Source of the DNA: Dorea sp. AM10-31
GTDB lineage: Bacteria > Bacillota > Clostridia > Lachnospirales > Lachnospiraceae
Reading direction: 5' to 3'
Assembly: GCF_003435815.1 (NCBI RefSeq)
Contig: NZ_QTUV01000011.1
Span: 1 to 64,000, forward strand
Length of the DNA stretch: 64,000 nucleotides
This document shows positions 52,341 through 60,503 of this stretch, piece by piece. The notes below the pieces were generated by a model. The model did no database searches, had not been told where the DNA came from, and saw only the letters and a list, made by a program, of their open reading frames with translations. The translations under genes and the position numbers were made by a program. How positions within the stretch are numbered: position 1 is the stretch's first letter; each line of letters opens with the position of its first letter.

Positions 52341-52748
52341 ATGTCAATTACAGCTGAAACAGCGAAAGCGCATGCAAAAGACCCTGCAGTTCTTTGCTGC
52401 AGAGCAGAAGGTGGAATTACAATTGAACCGGCTAACCTGGAAGATCCGGCAATCTTTGATGAATTAGTAGATTCTGGATTATTAAATCTGGATGGATGTC
52501 TTACAATCGAGCAGGTACTGGGAGCAAAACTTACAAAGACAAGTGATTCTCTCTGTCCACTTACTGTAGACAACGTAGAAGGAATCAAAGAAGTTACAGA
52601 AGAAGTACCGGCTGAGGAAGCACCGGCAGAAGAAGCTGCAGTTGCTCCGGAAGTGAATGTAGAAGGTGCAGCAGTGACTGTAAAACATGGAAAGGTAGTT
52701 ATTTCTATCAAAGAAGGAAAAGATATTTATCTTGAACTGCCAGTCTAG
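52341..52748 (+). CDS. Orphan protein resembling the N-terminus of D-proline reductase PrdA
   Basis: A 135-residue soluble protein. Seen directly: an N-terminal domain (1-80) with DPAVLCCRAEGG (Cys19-Cys20), then ANLEDPAIFDELVDSGLL and TIEQVLGAKLTKT; an Ala/Pro/Glu linker (about 88-107); and a short beta-like end KVVISIKEGKDIYLELPV. From memory, the same order of segments occupies the first 140 or so residues of the PrdA proprotein of proline-fermenting clostridia. Here the protein stops before the part that carries the pyruvoyl-forming Cys, so it cannot be a complete reductase. It has a strong AGGAGG site and a terminator and lies 114 bases after pyrD. Function unknown. Confidence 0.6.
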   Translation: MSITAETAKAHAKDPAVLCCRAEGGITIEPANLEDPAIFDELVDSGLLNLDGCLTIEQVLGAKLTKTSDSLCPLTVDNVEGIKEVTEEVPAEEAPAEEAAVAPEVNVEGAAVTVKHGKVVISIKEGKDIYLELPV

Positions 52749-52767
52749 TATTAAAAAGGGATGTAAG

Positions 52768-52804
52768 AAAACTGTCGTACGTATCGCGTACGGCAGTTTT
52801 TTTC
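52768..52804 (+). terminator. Terminator after the PrdA-N-like gene
   Basis: AAAACTGTCGTACG pairs with CGTACGGCAGTTTT (one wobble) around TATCG, followed by seven T. It separates pyrE from the upstream pyr genes. Confidence 0.93.
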
Positions 52805-52860
52805 GTGTCGCGTTTTCCACACGTTGCCTGTAAAGAAAAATTGTGTTATTATTAAAAATA

Positions 52861-53030
52861 ATGATGCCATACGAATTGTTTCGTACTTCGTACTCCCGCA
52901 ATTCTACCCAATATTCGCATATCGTGAAGCTTATGCTCCACTTTTATGCTCATATCGGGCGGGGCACTAAGCCATAAAACCACTCATGTGCAAGCACATC
53001 GTGGTTTCAGGCTTTTGCCCCTGGCATCAT
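52861..53030. repeat. MITE-like repeat, copy B, with terminal inverted repeats and a long internal hairpin
   Basis: ATGATGCCA (52861-52869) and TGGCATCAT (53022-53030) are perfect 9-bp inverse ends of a 170-base element. Inside, 52961-53021 folds into one nearly continuous stem (GGGGCA, AAGCC, AAACCAC, ATGTGC with their complements, loop AA). The left part matches copy C at 41628-41670, and the right part, reversed, matches copy A at 2152-2200. It fills most of the gap between the terminator and pyrE; no gene or obvious promoter is seen in the 52749-53097 gap besides these. Confidence 0.82.
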
Positions 53031-53097
53031 ATAATGTAAAAAAAATAAGAGCAGAGCTGTAAGAGCAAAACTGCTCACTCATACGGAGGATAGAAAG

Positions 53098-53778
53098 ATG
53101 GAGAGCTACAAACAGGAATTTATTAAATTTATGGTAGAAAGCGATGTGCTGAAATTTGGAGAATTTACATTAAAGAGTGGAAGAAAATCCCCTTTCTTTA
53201 TGAATGCAGGAGCATATGTGACAGGCTCCCAGCTTAAGAAACTCGGAGAATACTATGCAAAAGCAATCCATGATACATACGGAGATGATTTTGATGTGTT
53301 GTTCGGACCGGCATATAAAGGTATTCCACTTGGGGTTGTAACTGCAATTGCATACAGTGAATTATATGGAAAAGAAGTACGTTATTGCTCTGACAGAAAA
53401 GAAGAGAAAGATCACGGTGCAGATAAAGGAAGCTTTCTTGGAAGCAAATTAAAAGACGGCGACCGTGTGATCATGATCGAAGATGTTACAACATCCGGTA
53501 AATCCATGGAAGAGACAGTGCCTAAGGTAAAAGGCGCCGCTGATGTTACGATCGTGGGACTTATGGTTTCTTTAAACCGTATGGAGGTTGGAAAAGGCGG
53601 AGAAAAATGCGCACTCGACGAGATCAAAGACCTGTACGGATTCGATACTGCAGCGATCGTTACAATGGAAGAAGTTACAGAGTGTCTGTACAACAAAGAG
53701 TGTAACGGAAAAATTGTGATCGATGATACATTAAAAGCAGCAATTGACGCATATTATAAACAATATGGAGCGAAATAA
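53098..53778 (+). CDS. pyrE: Orotate phosphoribosyltransferase
   Basis: A 226-residue enzyme joining orotate to PRPP to form OMP. The PRPP-binding motif VIMIEDVTTSGKSMEET, the N-terminal FTLKSGRKSPFFMNAG and the flexible catalytic loop SDRKEEKDHGADKGSF are clear. It belongs to the longer OPRTase class. It is separated from pyrC-F-K-D by the PrdA-N-like gene, a terminator and a MITE-like repeat, so it is transcribed apart from them. ATG follows CGGAGG. Confidence 0.95.
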   Translation: MESYKQEFIKFMVESDVLKFGEFTLKSGRKSPFFMNAGAYVTGSQLKKLGEYYAKAIHDTYGDDFDVLFGPAYKGIPLGVVTAIAYSELYGKEVRYCSDRKEEKDHGADKGSFLGSKLKDGDRVIMIEDVTTSGKSMEETVPKVKGAADVTIVGLMVSLNRMEVGKGGEKCALDEIKDLYGFDTAAIVTMEEVTECLYNKECNGKIVIDDTLKAAIDAYYKQYGAK

Positions 53779-53795
53779 TAACGGAGGATTTCACT

Positions 53796-53948
53796 ATGAA
53801 TGAGAAGATATACAAATCCATGACTTTTGCAGGAGTTTCTAATATTGCAGTTGGAGTTATCGTAGCAGTGGTAGGTGTTGTCACGGGAATTATTACGATC
53901 ATTAGCGGTGCCCGTCTGCTGAAAGAGAAGAAGAAGCTTACATTTTAA
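53796..53948 (+). CDS. Small membrane protein of unknown function
   Basis: A 50-residue protein with one or two tightly packed hydrophobic helices (about 9-42, MTFAGVSNIAVGVIVAVVGV then VTGIITIISGARLL) and a basic tail KEKKKLTF. CGGAGG lies eight bases before ATG, and the gene is 17 bases after pyrE, supporting it as real. No family is recognised; glycine- and valine-rich helices suggest oligomeric packing. Confidence 0.7.
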   Translation: MNEKIYKSMTFAGVSNIAVGVIVAVVGVVTGIITIISGARLLKEKKKLTF

Positions 53949-53980
53949 GCATGGACAGATAAATAAGGGGAGTGTACAAA

Positions 53981-54445
53981 GTGAATTCGGGCAGTAGAAA
54001 GAGAATTCGTATATTAGGGAAGATATTATTCGTATTATATATTATTTTTATTATCTATTTCCTGCTTTTTTCTGACTGGTACGGACGTACCGGTCAGATG
54101 CAGGAGTATCATTATAATCTCGTATTATTTAAAGAAATTAAAAGATTCTGGTATTATCGGGATCAGGTAGGCATGTTTGCAACATTTACGAATCTGTTTG
54201 GAAATGTTGTGATTTTTATTCCGTTTGGATTTTTTATGCCGATGGCAAGCAAACATAGAAGTTTTCTGGCTACATTGTTTTACAGTTTCGGGTTGAGCTT
54301 GTGCGTTGAAAGTTTTCAGCTGATCACGAAAGTCGGATGTTTTGATGTGGATGATCTGCTGCTTAATACGCTTGGCGGTGTGGTAGGATATCTGATATTT
54401 ATCATCTGTGTGGCACTAAGGAGGATACATGGTCGTAAAAAATAA
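53981..54445 (+). CDS. VanZ-like family membrane protein
   Basis: A 154-residue membrane protein with about four helices. VanZ-type features: YNLVLFKEIKRFW after the first helix, TNLFGNVVIFIPFGFFMPM (N-x-GN-x6-PFG), LSLCVESFQLI (ES/EFxQ) and CFDVDDLLLNTLGGVVGYL (DxDDxxxNxxG). GTG at 53981 has GGGGAG well spaced; another GTG nine bases upstream overlaps that site. Some relatives confer low teicoplanin resistance, but most have unknown roles. The next gene overlaps its end by 17 bases. Confidence 0.88.
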   Translation: MNSGSRKRIRILGKILFVLYIIFIIYFLLFSDWYGRTGQMQEYHYNLVLFKEIKRFWYYRDQVGMFATFTNLFGNVVIFIPFGFFMPMASKHRSFLATLFYSFGLSLCVESFQLITKVGCFDVDDLLLNTLGGVVGYLIFIICVALRRIHGRKK

Positions 54446-54773
54446 ACAGAAAAGAAAAATGATGCGGACCAGATTCGGACAGTCACCAAGGAGACATTCC
54501 AGAAAAGGAATGAAATCATGTATACTTGCAGCGCTGTCATTTCTGCTTCTGGTCTTTATGATCTGGATTTCATTTTGTTTAAAAGGAAATGTAAATATCC
54601 TGGTCGGTTTTGCAGGACTGTTTACTATGGTGATGGCAGGATATGGCATTTATCAGGGCGTTACAGGACTGAGAGAAAGAGATAAAAATTACATTACGTG
54701 CAAAGTGGGAATTGCAGTCTGCAGCGCACTTTTCCTTGGCATGTGCGCAATATTTATCAGGGGGCTTGTTTAG
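54429..54773 (+). CDS. Membrane protein of unknown function
   Basis: A 114-residue protein with a very basic N-terminus (NKQKRKMMRTRFGQSPRRHSRKG) and three membrane helices (about 30-51, 57-78, 92-113). The overlap with the VanZ-like gene and the abutting aminopeptidase gene point to one operon. No catalytic motif is seen. AAGGAGG precedes the ATG by four bases. Confidence 0.75.
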   Translation: MVVKNKQKRKMMRTRFGQSPRRHSRKGMKSCILAALSFLLLVFMIWISFCLKGNVNILVGFAGLFTMVMAGYGIYQGVTGLRERDKNYITCKVGIAVCSALFLGMCAIFIRGLV

Positions 54774-56822
54774 ATGATGGAAGAAAGATACAATCTGGCG
54801 GTAGACAGAATTGGCGATATTAAGGAAGAAAGAACGGTGGATGTGAAGTTCCGTGACTATTTTGTAAAAGTTGCGGAATTTATTCATCTTATTGATGGGA
54901 CGAAAAAGAAAATAGAGGATCATACATTTGATGGGATGCAGATAGAAGAACTGGCTGCATGGAACAAGAAGCTTTACAGCGATATCCTTCCGGAACATTA
55001 CCGGGAGAGCTATGCAAATCCGGATTATGCGGTGGCGCAGCTTGGAGAAGCGTATGGAAGCACACTCAGTGCGCTGTATGCGGAAATACGTGCAGCGATC
55101 GTGTATGTATATGAAAAGAAAACAGAATATTTAGATATTCTGTTTGAACTTTTTATAGAGGTATATAATCAGTTCGAGGAAGAAGAAATGCCGGAGCCAC
55201 ATGTGTTAAAGGAGATCCTGTACTGGTACGCCAGCGATTACTGTGATGTTTTTGTGGCAGACCGCATCCATGAGCAGGTAGATGCTACACAGTCTTTTGC
55301 AGCAGATCTGATCCTTGGAAGTGATCTTGCAGATCTTCGTTATCTGTATCGCTTTGGAGAGTATATCAGTGACAGTGAGCTGACAACTGCAAAATATCTG
55401 TTGTCACTGGATGAAACAACAATTCAGAAGATGGCAGATGTATACACAGAAGGATACCGGATCGGTTTTGTGAATACAGGAAAAGATCTGTCTAAGAAAA
55501 AGACGGTCAATATCCGTTATGTATTAGGCTTTGAACGTGTTGTCAAAAAAGCAATTGAGAATTTTGATAAAATGGGGCTTAAGCCGGTTATTTACCGAAG
55601 TGGTGTCAGCATGCTGACGAAGAGACAGCATTTGAAGATTGGATACTATGGAGCTATTGCAAATAAACAATATGAGTATGATCACAGAAATGACCAGGCG
55701 TTATTTTTGGATAAGAAATTTGTGGAACGCAAATTAGAAGTGATCGCGACTACTTACGAACATCTGAAAGAAGAAGCGGGAGCTTTTGCAGGACCGGCAT
55801 GCATAGAGATGTTTGGAGAAGTTCCGTTTGTGCCGGAGCAGAAAGAAACAGCTCTGAAATTAAGCGAGAAACAGCAGGAGTTGTCCGTATTTTTTGACGG
55901 ACGTCAGAGTCGGCTTACGAACACTTATATTCCGGGAGATGAGAGAAGTTTTACGATCATTGCGTATCCGGTGCCGGAGATCGGAGAAGATTACGAGGAG
56001 ATATTTCAGGAGATTATCCGGATCAATACGCTGGATGCGGGATTGTATGAACAGGTTCAGCAGACACTGATCGATGCACTGGACCGAGGAGAGTCCGTGC
56101 ATATCTGCGGGGAAAATGGGAACCGCACTGACCTTACTGTACAGCTACACACGCTGAGTGATCCGGAAAAAGAGACAATTTTTGAAAACTGTGTTGCTGA
56201 TGTGAACATTCCGGTGGGAGAAGTATTTACATCACCGGTACTGGAAGGAACAAATGGTGTACTGCATGTGAGCAAAGTTTATCTGAATGAGTTACAGTAC
56301 AAAGATCTGGAAATTACATTTTCCAATGGAATGGTTGCAGATTACCGGTGTAGCAATTTCGAACGCGAGCTGGAGAATAAGGAATATATCCGGGATAATG
56401 TTTTGTATCGTCATGACACACTGGCACTTGGAGAATTCGCAATCGGAACAAATACGACTGCTTATCAGGCGGCAAAAAAATATGGCATTGAGGATAAAAT
56501 GCCGATTCTGATCGCAGAGAAGATGGGACCACATTTTGCAGTGGGGGATACCTGCTATAGTTGGTGTGAGGATATAGCGGTTTACAATCCAAATGGGAAA
56601 GAAATCATAGCAAGAGATAATTCGGTCTCAATCCAGAGAAAAGAGGATTTGGGAAAGGCGTACTATCACTGCCATACAGATATTACCATTCCGTACGAAG
56701 AACTTGGAAAGATCGAAGTAAATAAAAAAGACGGCGGTCATATTTTACTTCTGGAACATGGAAGGTTTGTTCTGCCGGGTACGGAGATTTTAAATGAGCC
56801 ATTGAAAAATATAGATAAATAA
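54774..56822 (+). CDS. M29-like metallo-aminopeptidase with extra N-terminal region
   Basis: A 682-residue cytosolic protein. The C-terminal two thirds follows the M29 (aminopeptidase T/AmpS) pattern: FAGPACIEMFGE, DVNIPVGEVFTSPVLEGTNG (with the metal Glu), LALGEFAIGTNTTA, AEKMGPHFAVGDTCY and the His/Asp near YHCHTDITIPYEE. The N-terminal 250 or so residues are helical (FAADLILGSDLADLRYLYR and others) and are not part of the usual 410-residue enzyme. It starts at the base after the previous stop; a second ATG follows directly. A leucyl-type aminopeptidase in peptide turnover is the likely role. Confidence 0.8.
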   Translation: MMEERYNLAVDRIGDIKEERTVDVKFRDYFVKVAEFIHLIDGTKKKIEDHTFDGMQIEELAAWNKKLYSDILPEHYRESYANPDYAVAQLGEAYGSTLSALYAEIRAAIVYVYEKKTEYLDILFELFIEVYNQFEEEEMPEPHVLKEILYWYASDYCDVFVADRIHEQVDATQSFAADLILGSDLADLRYLYRFGEYISDSELTTAKYLLSLDETTIQKMADVYTEGYRIGFVNTGKDLSKKKTVNIRYVLGFERVVKKAIENFDKMGLKPVIYRSGVSMLTKRQHLKIGYYGAIANKQYEYDHRNDQALFLDKKFVERKLEVIATTYEHLKEEAGAFAGPACIEMFGEVPFVPEQKETALKLSEKQQELSVFFDGRQSRLTNTYIPGDERSFTIIAYPVPEIGEDYEEIFQEIIRINTLDAGLYEQVQQTLIDALDRGESVHICGENGNRTDLTVQLHTLSDPEKETIFENCVADVNIPVGEVFTSPVLEGTNGVLHVSKVYLNELQYKDLEITFSNGMVADYRCSNFERELENKEYIRDNVLYRHDTLALGEFAIGTNTTAYQAAKKYGIEDKMPILIAEKMGPHFAVGDTCYSWCEDIAVYNPNGKEIIARDNSVSIQRKEDLGKAYYHCHTDITIPYEELGKIEVNKKDGGHILLLEHGRFVLPGTEILNEPLKNIDK

Positions 56823-56864
56823 TGTAATATTTTCAATAGTAGAAGAACAGAAAGGAAGAGAAAA

Positions 56865-57374
56865 ATGCCAAAAGTAGGAATTGTGATGGGCAGCGACTCG
56901 GATTTAAAAGTAATGAGCAAAGCTGCAGCGATGTTGGAAAAATTAGGGATTGATTATGAGATGACGATTATCTCAGCGCACAGAGAACCAGATGTTTTCT
57001 TCGACTGGGCGAAATCCGCAGAAGGAAAAGGAATTAAAGTAATCATAGCAGGTGCAGGTATGGCAGCACATCTTCCGGGAATGTGTGCGGCATTATTCCC
57101 GATGCCGGTTGTAGGAGTGCCGATGTCAGGTAAGAACTTGGCGGGTGAAGATGCACTGTTTTCAATTGTACAGATGCCACCTGGAATCCCGGTTGCCACA
57201 GTAGCAATTGATGGTGGTATGAACGCAGCAATTCTTGCAGCTAAGATTCTTGCAGTTTCAGACGCAGAGCTTCTTGAAAAGCTTAAAGCTTATACAACAG
57301 AGATGAAAGAGACAGTACAGGCAAAAGCTGCAAAACTGGATGAAATCGGATACGAAGCATATTTAAATAAATAA
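56865..57374 (+). CDS. purE: N5-carboxyaminoimidazole ribonucleotide mutase
   Basis: A 169-residue enzyme converting N5-CAIR to CAIR in purine synthesis. Signature GIVMGSDSDLKVM, the catalytic His in ISAHREPD and substrate loop GAGMAAHLPGMCAAL, with VGVPMSGKNLAGEDALFSIVQMPPGIPVATVAI afterwards (quoted by VGVPMSG and MPPGIPVATV). It heads purE-purM-purN-purD. The purK partner is not in the window. Confidence 0.96.
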   Translation: MPKVGIVMGSDSDLKVMSKAAAMLEKLGIDYEMTIISAHREPDVFFDWAKSAEGKGIKVIIAGAGMAAHLPGMCAALFPMPVVGVPMSGKNLAGEDALFSIVQMPPGIPVATVAIDGGMNAAILAAKILAVSDAELLEKLKAYTTEMKETVQAKAAKLDEIGYEAYLNK

Positions 57375-57397
57375 AACATACACAAAGGAGACGAGTT

Positions 57398-58423
57398 ATG
57401 GATTACAAAAAAGCTGGTGTCGATATTGAGGCAGGTTATAGATCAGTAGAACTGATGAAGGAGCATGTAAAGAAAACAATGCGTCCGGAAGTTTTAGGCG
57501 GACTGGGAGGATTCTCAGGAGCATTTTCTCTTACAAAGATTAAAGAGATGGAAGAGCCGGTGCTCTTATCCGGAACAGATGGATGTGGAACAAAAGTGAA
57601 ACTTGCCATGGTCATGGACAAGCATGATACGATCGGGATCGATGCAGTAGCAATGTGCGTCAATGATATTGCATGTGCAGGTGGAGAACCGTTATTTTTC
57701 TTGGATTATATTGCGTGTGGCAAGAATTATCCGGAGAAGATCGCAGCAATCGTAAGTGGTGTTGCAGAAGGATGCCTTCAGTCAGAGGCGGCGCTGATTG
57801 GTGGAGAGACAGCAGAGCATCCGGGACTTATGCCGGAGAATGACTATGATCTGGCTGGTTTTGCAGTTGGTGTCTGCGATAAGAAAGATATGATCACAGG
57901 GGAGAATTTAAAAGCAGGCGATGTACTGATTGGTATGGCGTCCAGCGGTGTACACAGTAATGGTTTTTCTCTCGTCCGCAAAGTTTTTGAGATGACAAAA
58001 GAATCTCTGGATACTTATTATGATGAACTTGGCAAGACGCTTGGAGAGGCGTTACTTGCTCCGACAAGAATCTATGTAAAAGCTTTAAAGAATGTGAAAA
58101 ATGTCGGTGTAACAGTAAAAGCCTGCAGCCATATTACCGGTGGTGGATTTTATGAAAATATTCCTCGTATGCTCATTGACGGTATGCATGCAGTTGTAGA
58201 AAAAGACAGCTATCCGGTACCACCAATCTTCAAACTGCTTGCTGAGAAAGGCGATATTGAAGAGCAGATGATGTACAATACATACAATATGGGATTGGGT
58301 ATGATCGTTGCAGTTGATCCGGCAGATGTTGATAAGACAATGGAAGCAATTAAGGCAGCAGGAGATGAACCGTATGTTGTAGGACATATTGAAGCAGGAG
58401 AAAAAGGAGTTACCTTATGCTAA
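57398..58423 (+). CDS. purM: Phosphoribosylformylglycinamidine cyclo-ligase (AIR synthetase)
   Basis: A 341-residue ATP-dependent enzyme closing FGAM to AIR. Typical segments: YKKAGVDIEAGYRSVELMK, LLSGTDGCGTKVKLAM, DAVAMCVNDIACAGGEPLFFLDYIA (quoted by MCVNDIACAGGEPLFFLDY), ALIGGETAEHPG, GMASSGVHSNGFSLVR and ITGGGFYENIPRM. Length matches the family. It overlaps purN by seven bases. Confidence 0.96.
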   Translation: MDYKKAGVDIEAGYRSVELMKEHVKKTMRPEVLGGLGGFSGAFSLTKIKEMEEPVLLSGTDGCGTKVKLAMVMDKHDTIGIDAVAMCVNDIACAGGEPLFFLDYIACGKNYPEKIAAIVSGVAEGCLQSEAALIGGETAEHPGLMPENDYDLAGFAVGVCDKKDMITGENLKAGDVLIGMASSGVHSNGFSLVRKVFEMTKESLDTYYDELGKTLGEALLAPTRIYVKALKNVKNVGVTVKACSHITGGGFYENIPRMLIDGMHAVVEKDSYPVPPIFKLLAEKGDIEEQMMYNTYNMGLGMIVAVDPADVDKTMEAIKAAGDEPYVVGHIEAGEKGVTLC

Positions 58424-59043
58424 ATGTAGTTGTAATGGTATCCGGCGGAGGAACGAATCTTCAGGCGATCATTGACGCAGTTCATTCCGGCAAGATTACA
58501 AATACCCGGATTGCAGGTGTGATCAGCAATAATCAGAATGCATATGCACTGACAAGGGCAGAGGAGAATGGTATTGCTGCACAGTGTATTTCACCTAAGC
58601 AGTTTTCAGACAGAACAGAATTTAACAGGGCACTGCTTGATGTGGTTGATGCGATGGAACCGGATCTTATCGTGCTGGCTGGATTTCTGGTTGTAATTCC
58701 ACCGGAGATGATCCGTAAATATGAACACCGTATCATTAATATACATCCGTCTCTGATCCCGTCTTTTTGCGGGACTGGATATTATGGACTGAAAGTACAT
58801 GAAGCGGCACTTGCAAGAGGTGTGAAAGTGGTCGGCGCGACCGTGCATTTTGTGGATGAAGGAACTGATACAGGACCGATCATCCTGCAGAAAGCGGTGG
58901 AAGTACAGAATGGAGATACTCCGCAGATACTTCAGCGACGTGTGATGGAGCAGGCAGAGTGGCAGATCCTGCCAAGAGCGATTGACCTGATCGCTAATGG
59001 AAAAGTAAGTGTGACAGAAAGAATTGCAACAGTGAATGAATAA
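58417..59043 (+). CDS. purN: Phosphoribosylglycinamide formyltransferase
   Basis: A 208-residue folate-dependent GAR transformylase. VVMVSGGGTNLQAIID binds the phosphate, and the catalytic Asn-His-Asp set is in IINIHPSLIPSFCGTGYYG and VHFVDEGTDTGPIILQ. Its start lies inside the purM end and purD follows after 15 bases, so all three are translated from one message. Confidence 0.95.
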   Translation: MLNVVVMVSGGGTNLQAIIDAVHSGKITNTRIAGVISNNQNAYALTRAEENGIAAQCISPKQFSDRTEFNRALLDVVDAMEPDLIVLAGFLVVIPPEMIRKYEHRIINIHPSLIPSFCGTGYYGLKVHEAALARGVKVVGATVHFVDEGTDTGPIILQKAVEVQNGDTPQILQRRVMEQAEWQILPRAIDLIANGKVSVTERIATVNE

Positions 59044-59058
59044 GTGGAGGACGAGAAG

Positions 59059-60333
59059 ATGAATGTATTGATCGTAGGTAGTGGCGGAAGAGAACATGCA
59101 ATTGCTTATTGTGTAGCAAAGAGTCCGAAGGCAGATAAGATATACTGTGTTCCGGGGAATGCAGGAATAGCACAGATTGCAGAGTGTGCGCCAATCGGAG
59201 CGATGGAATTTGACAAAATTGTAGCTTTTGCAAAGAAAAAGGACATCGATCTCGTTATCGTCGGAATGGATGATCCTTTGGTAGGCGGACTGGTAGATGC
59301 GCTGGAAGCAGAAGGTATTCGTACATTCGGACCAAGAAAGAATGCAGCAATTCTGGAAGGTTCAAAAGCATTTTCCAAAGATCTGATGAAAAAATACAAT
59401 ATTCCAACGGCTGCTTATGAGAATTTTACAGATCCGGATAAGGCACTTGATTATCTGAAGACAGCAAAGATGCCGGTTGTATTAAAAGCAGACGGATTGG
59501 CACTCGGAAAAGGTGTACTGATCTGCAATACACTGGAAGAGGCAAAAGAAGGCGTGAAGACGATTATGCTGGATAAGAAATTTGGCTCTGCCGGTAACGA
59601 AATGGTGATTGAAGAGTTCATGGTTGGACGTGAAGTCTCTGTCCTTTCTTTCGTAGATGGAAATACAATTAAGACAATGACTTCTGCACAGGATCATAAA
59701 CGTGCAGGAGACGGAGATACAGGACTTAATACCGGCGGAATGGGTACATTCTCGCCAAGCCCGTTCTACACAAAAGAGGTAGAAGATTTCTGTAATAAAT
59801 ATATTTATCAGGCAACGGTTGATGCCATGAAAGCTGAAGGAAGACCATTTAAAGGTGTGATTTTCTTCGGACTCATGCTGACAGAAGCTGGTCCGAAAGT
59901 GTTGGAGTACAATGCCCGATTCGGAGATCCGGAAGCACAGGTTGTCCTGCCACGTATGAAGAATGATATTTTGGAAGTAGTAGAAGCCTGCATAGATGGA
60001 ACGCTTGATCAGGTAGATCTGCAGTTTGAAGACAATGCAGCAGTATGTGTCGTTCTGGCAAGTGATGGATATCCGGTCAAATACGAAAAAGGAATTCCAA
60101 TCCACGGTCTGGAAAAATTCGATGATGCAGACGGATATTATTGTTTCCATGCAGGGACGAAAGAAAACGATGGACAGATCGTCACAAACGGAGGACGTGT
60201 TCTTGGAATTACTGCAAAAGGAAAAGATTTAAAAGAAGCCCGTGCAAATGCTTATGCAGCAACAGAATGGGTAGAATTTGCAAACAAATATATGCGTCAT
60301 GATATCGGTAAAGCGATTGACGATGCAATGTAA
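59059..60333 (+). CDS. purD: Phosphoribosylamine-glycine ligase
   Basis: A 424-residue ATP-grasp enzyme joining glycine to phosphoribosylamine. MNVLIVGSGGREHAIAY opens the N-terminal domain; VVLKADGLALGKGVLIC and the MVIEEFMVGREVSVLSFVDG segment (quoted in part) form the ATP-grasp, and LEYNARFGDPEAQVVLPRM carries metal ligands. GTGGAGG serves as ribosome site for the chosen ATG; an in-frame GTG at 59044 is part of that site. It ends the purine operon before a very long hairpin. Confidence 0.96.
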   Translation: MNVLIVGSGGREHAIAYCVAKSPKADKIYCVPGNAGIAQIAECAPIGAMEFDKIVAFAKKKDIDLVIVGMDDPLVGGLVDALEAEGIRTFGPRKNAAILEGSKAFSKDLMKKYNIPTAAYENFTDPDKALDYLKTAKMPVVLKADGLALGKGVLICNTLEEAKEGVKTIMLDKKFGSAGNEMVIEEFMVGREVSVLSFVDGNTIKTMTSAQDHKRAGDGDTGLNTGGMGTFSPSPFYTKEVEDFCNKYIYQATVDAMKAEGRPFKGVIFFGLMLTEAGPKVLEYNARFGDPEAQVVLPRMKNDILEVVEACIDGTLDQVDLQFEDNAAVCVVLASDGYPVKYEKGIPIHGLEKFDDADGYYCFHAGTKENDGQIVTNGGRVLGITAKGKDLKEARANAYAATEWVEFANKYMRHDIGKAIDDAM

Positions 60334-60358
60334 AATATAGTATTTATTAAAAACATAA

Positions 60359-60432
60359 AAGCCAGCTTCCGGTTAGCGGATGATGTGTCTCTGTATCAGG
60401 ATACATCATTCGCTAACCGGAAGCTGGCTTCT
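60359..60432. terminator. Long hairpin terminator between purD and the rpiR-family gene
   Basis: AAGCCAGCTTCCGGTTAGCG is perfectly inverse to the bases 60411-60430, and ATGATGT / ACATCAT extend the stem after a one-base mismatch, giving arms of about 28 bp. The stem is far longer than needed for termination and has only a short T-rich end, so it may also protect RNA ends of both convergent transcripts. Confidence 0.8.
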
Positions 60433-60436
60433 TGTT

Positions 60437-60491
60437 ATGGCGGCATCTGACGACCGCTAATCAACGAATAAAACTCACAGAGCGTGTTTTG
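60437..60491 (+). repeat. Dispersed repeat family 2, copy 2
   Basis: Aligns over 55 bases without gaps to 7896-7950, again directly after a terminator hairpin, and ends 12 bases before the stop codon of the minus-strand rpiR-family gene. Confidence 0.6.
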
Positions 60492-60503
60492 ACGTTAAAC
60501 ATA

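Noticed and set aside
52805..53097. Small RNA gene inferred from the strong hairpin
   Set aside because: The hairpin belongs to a dispersed element with terminal inverted repeats; no promoter-terminator pair typical of a small RNA gene was seen.
59482..60150. Minus-strand ORF of 222 codons antisense to purD
   Set aside because: Same reasoning: the opposite frame encodes PurD with all motifs.
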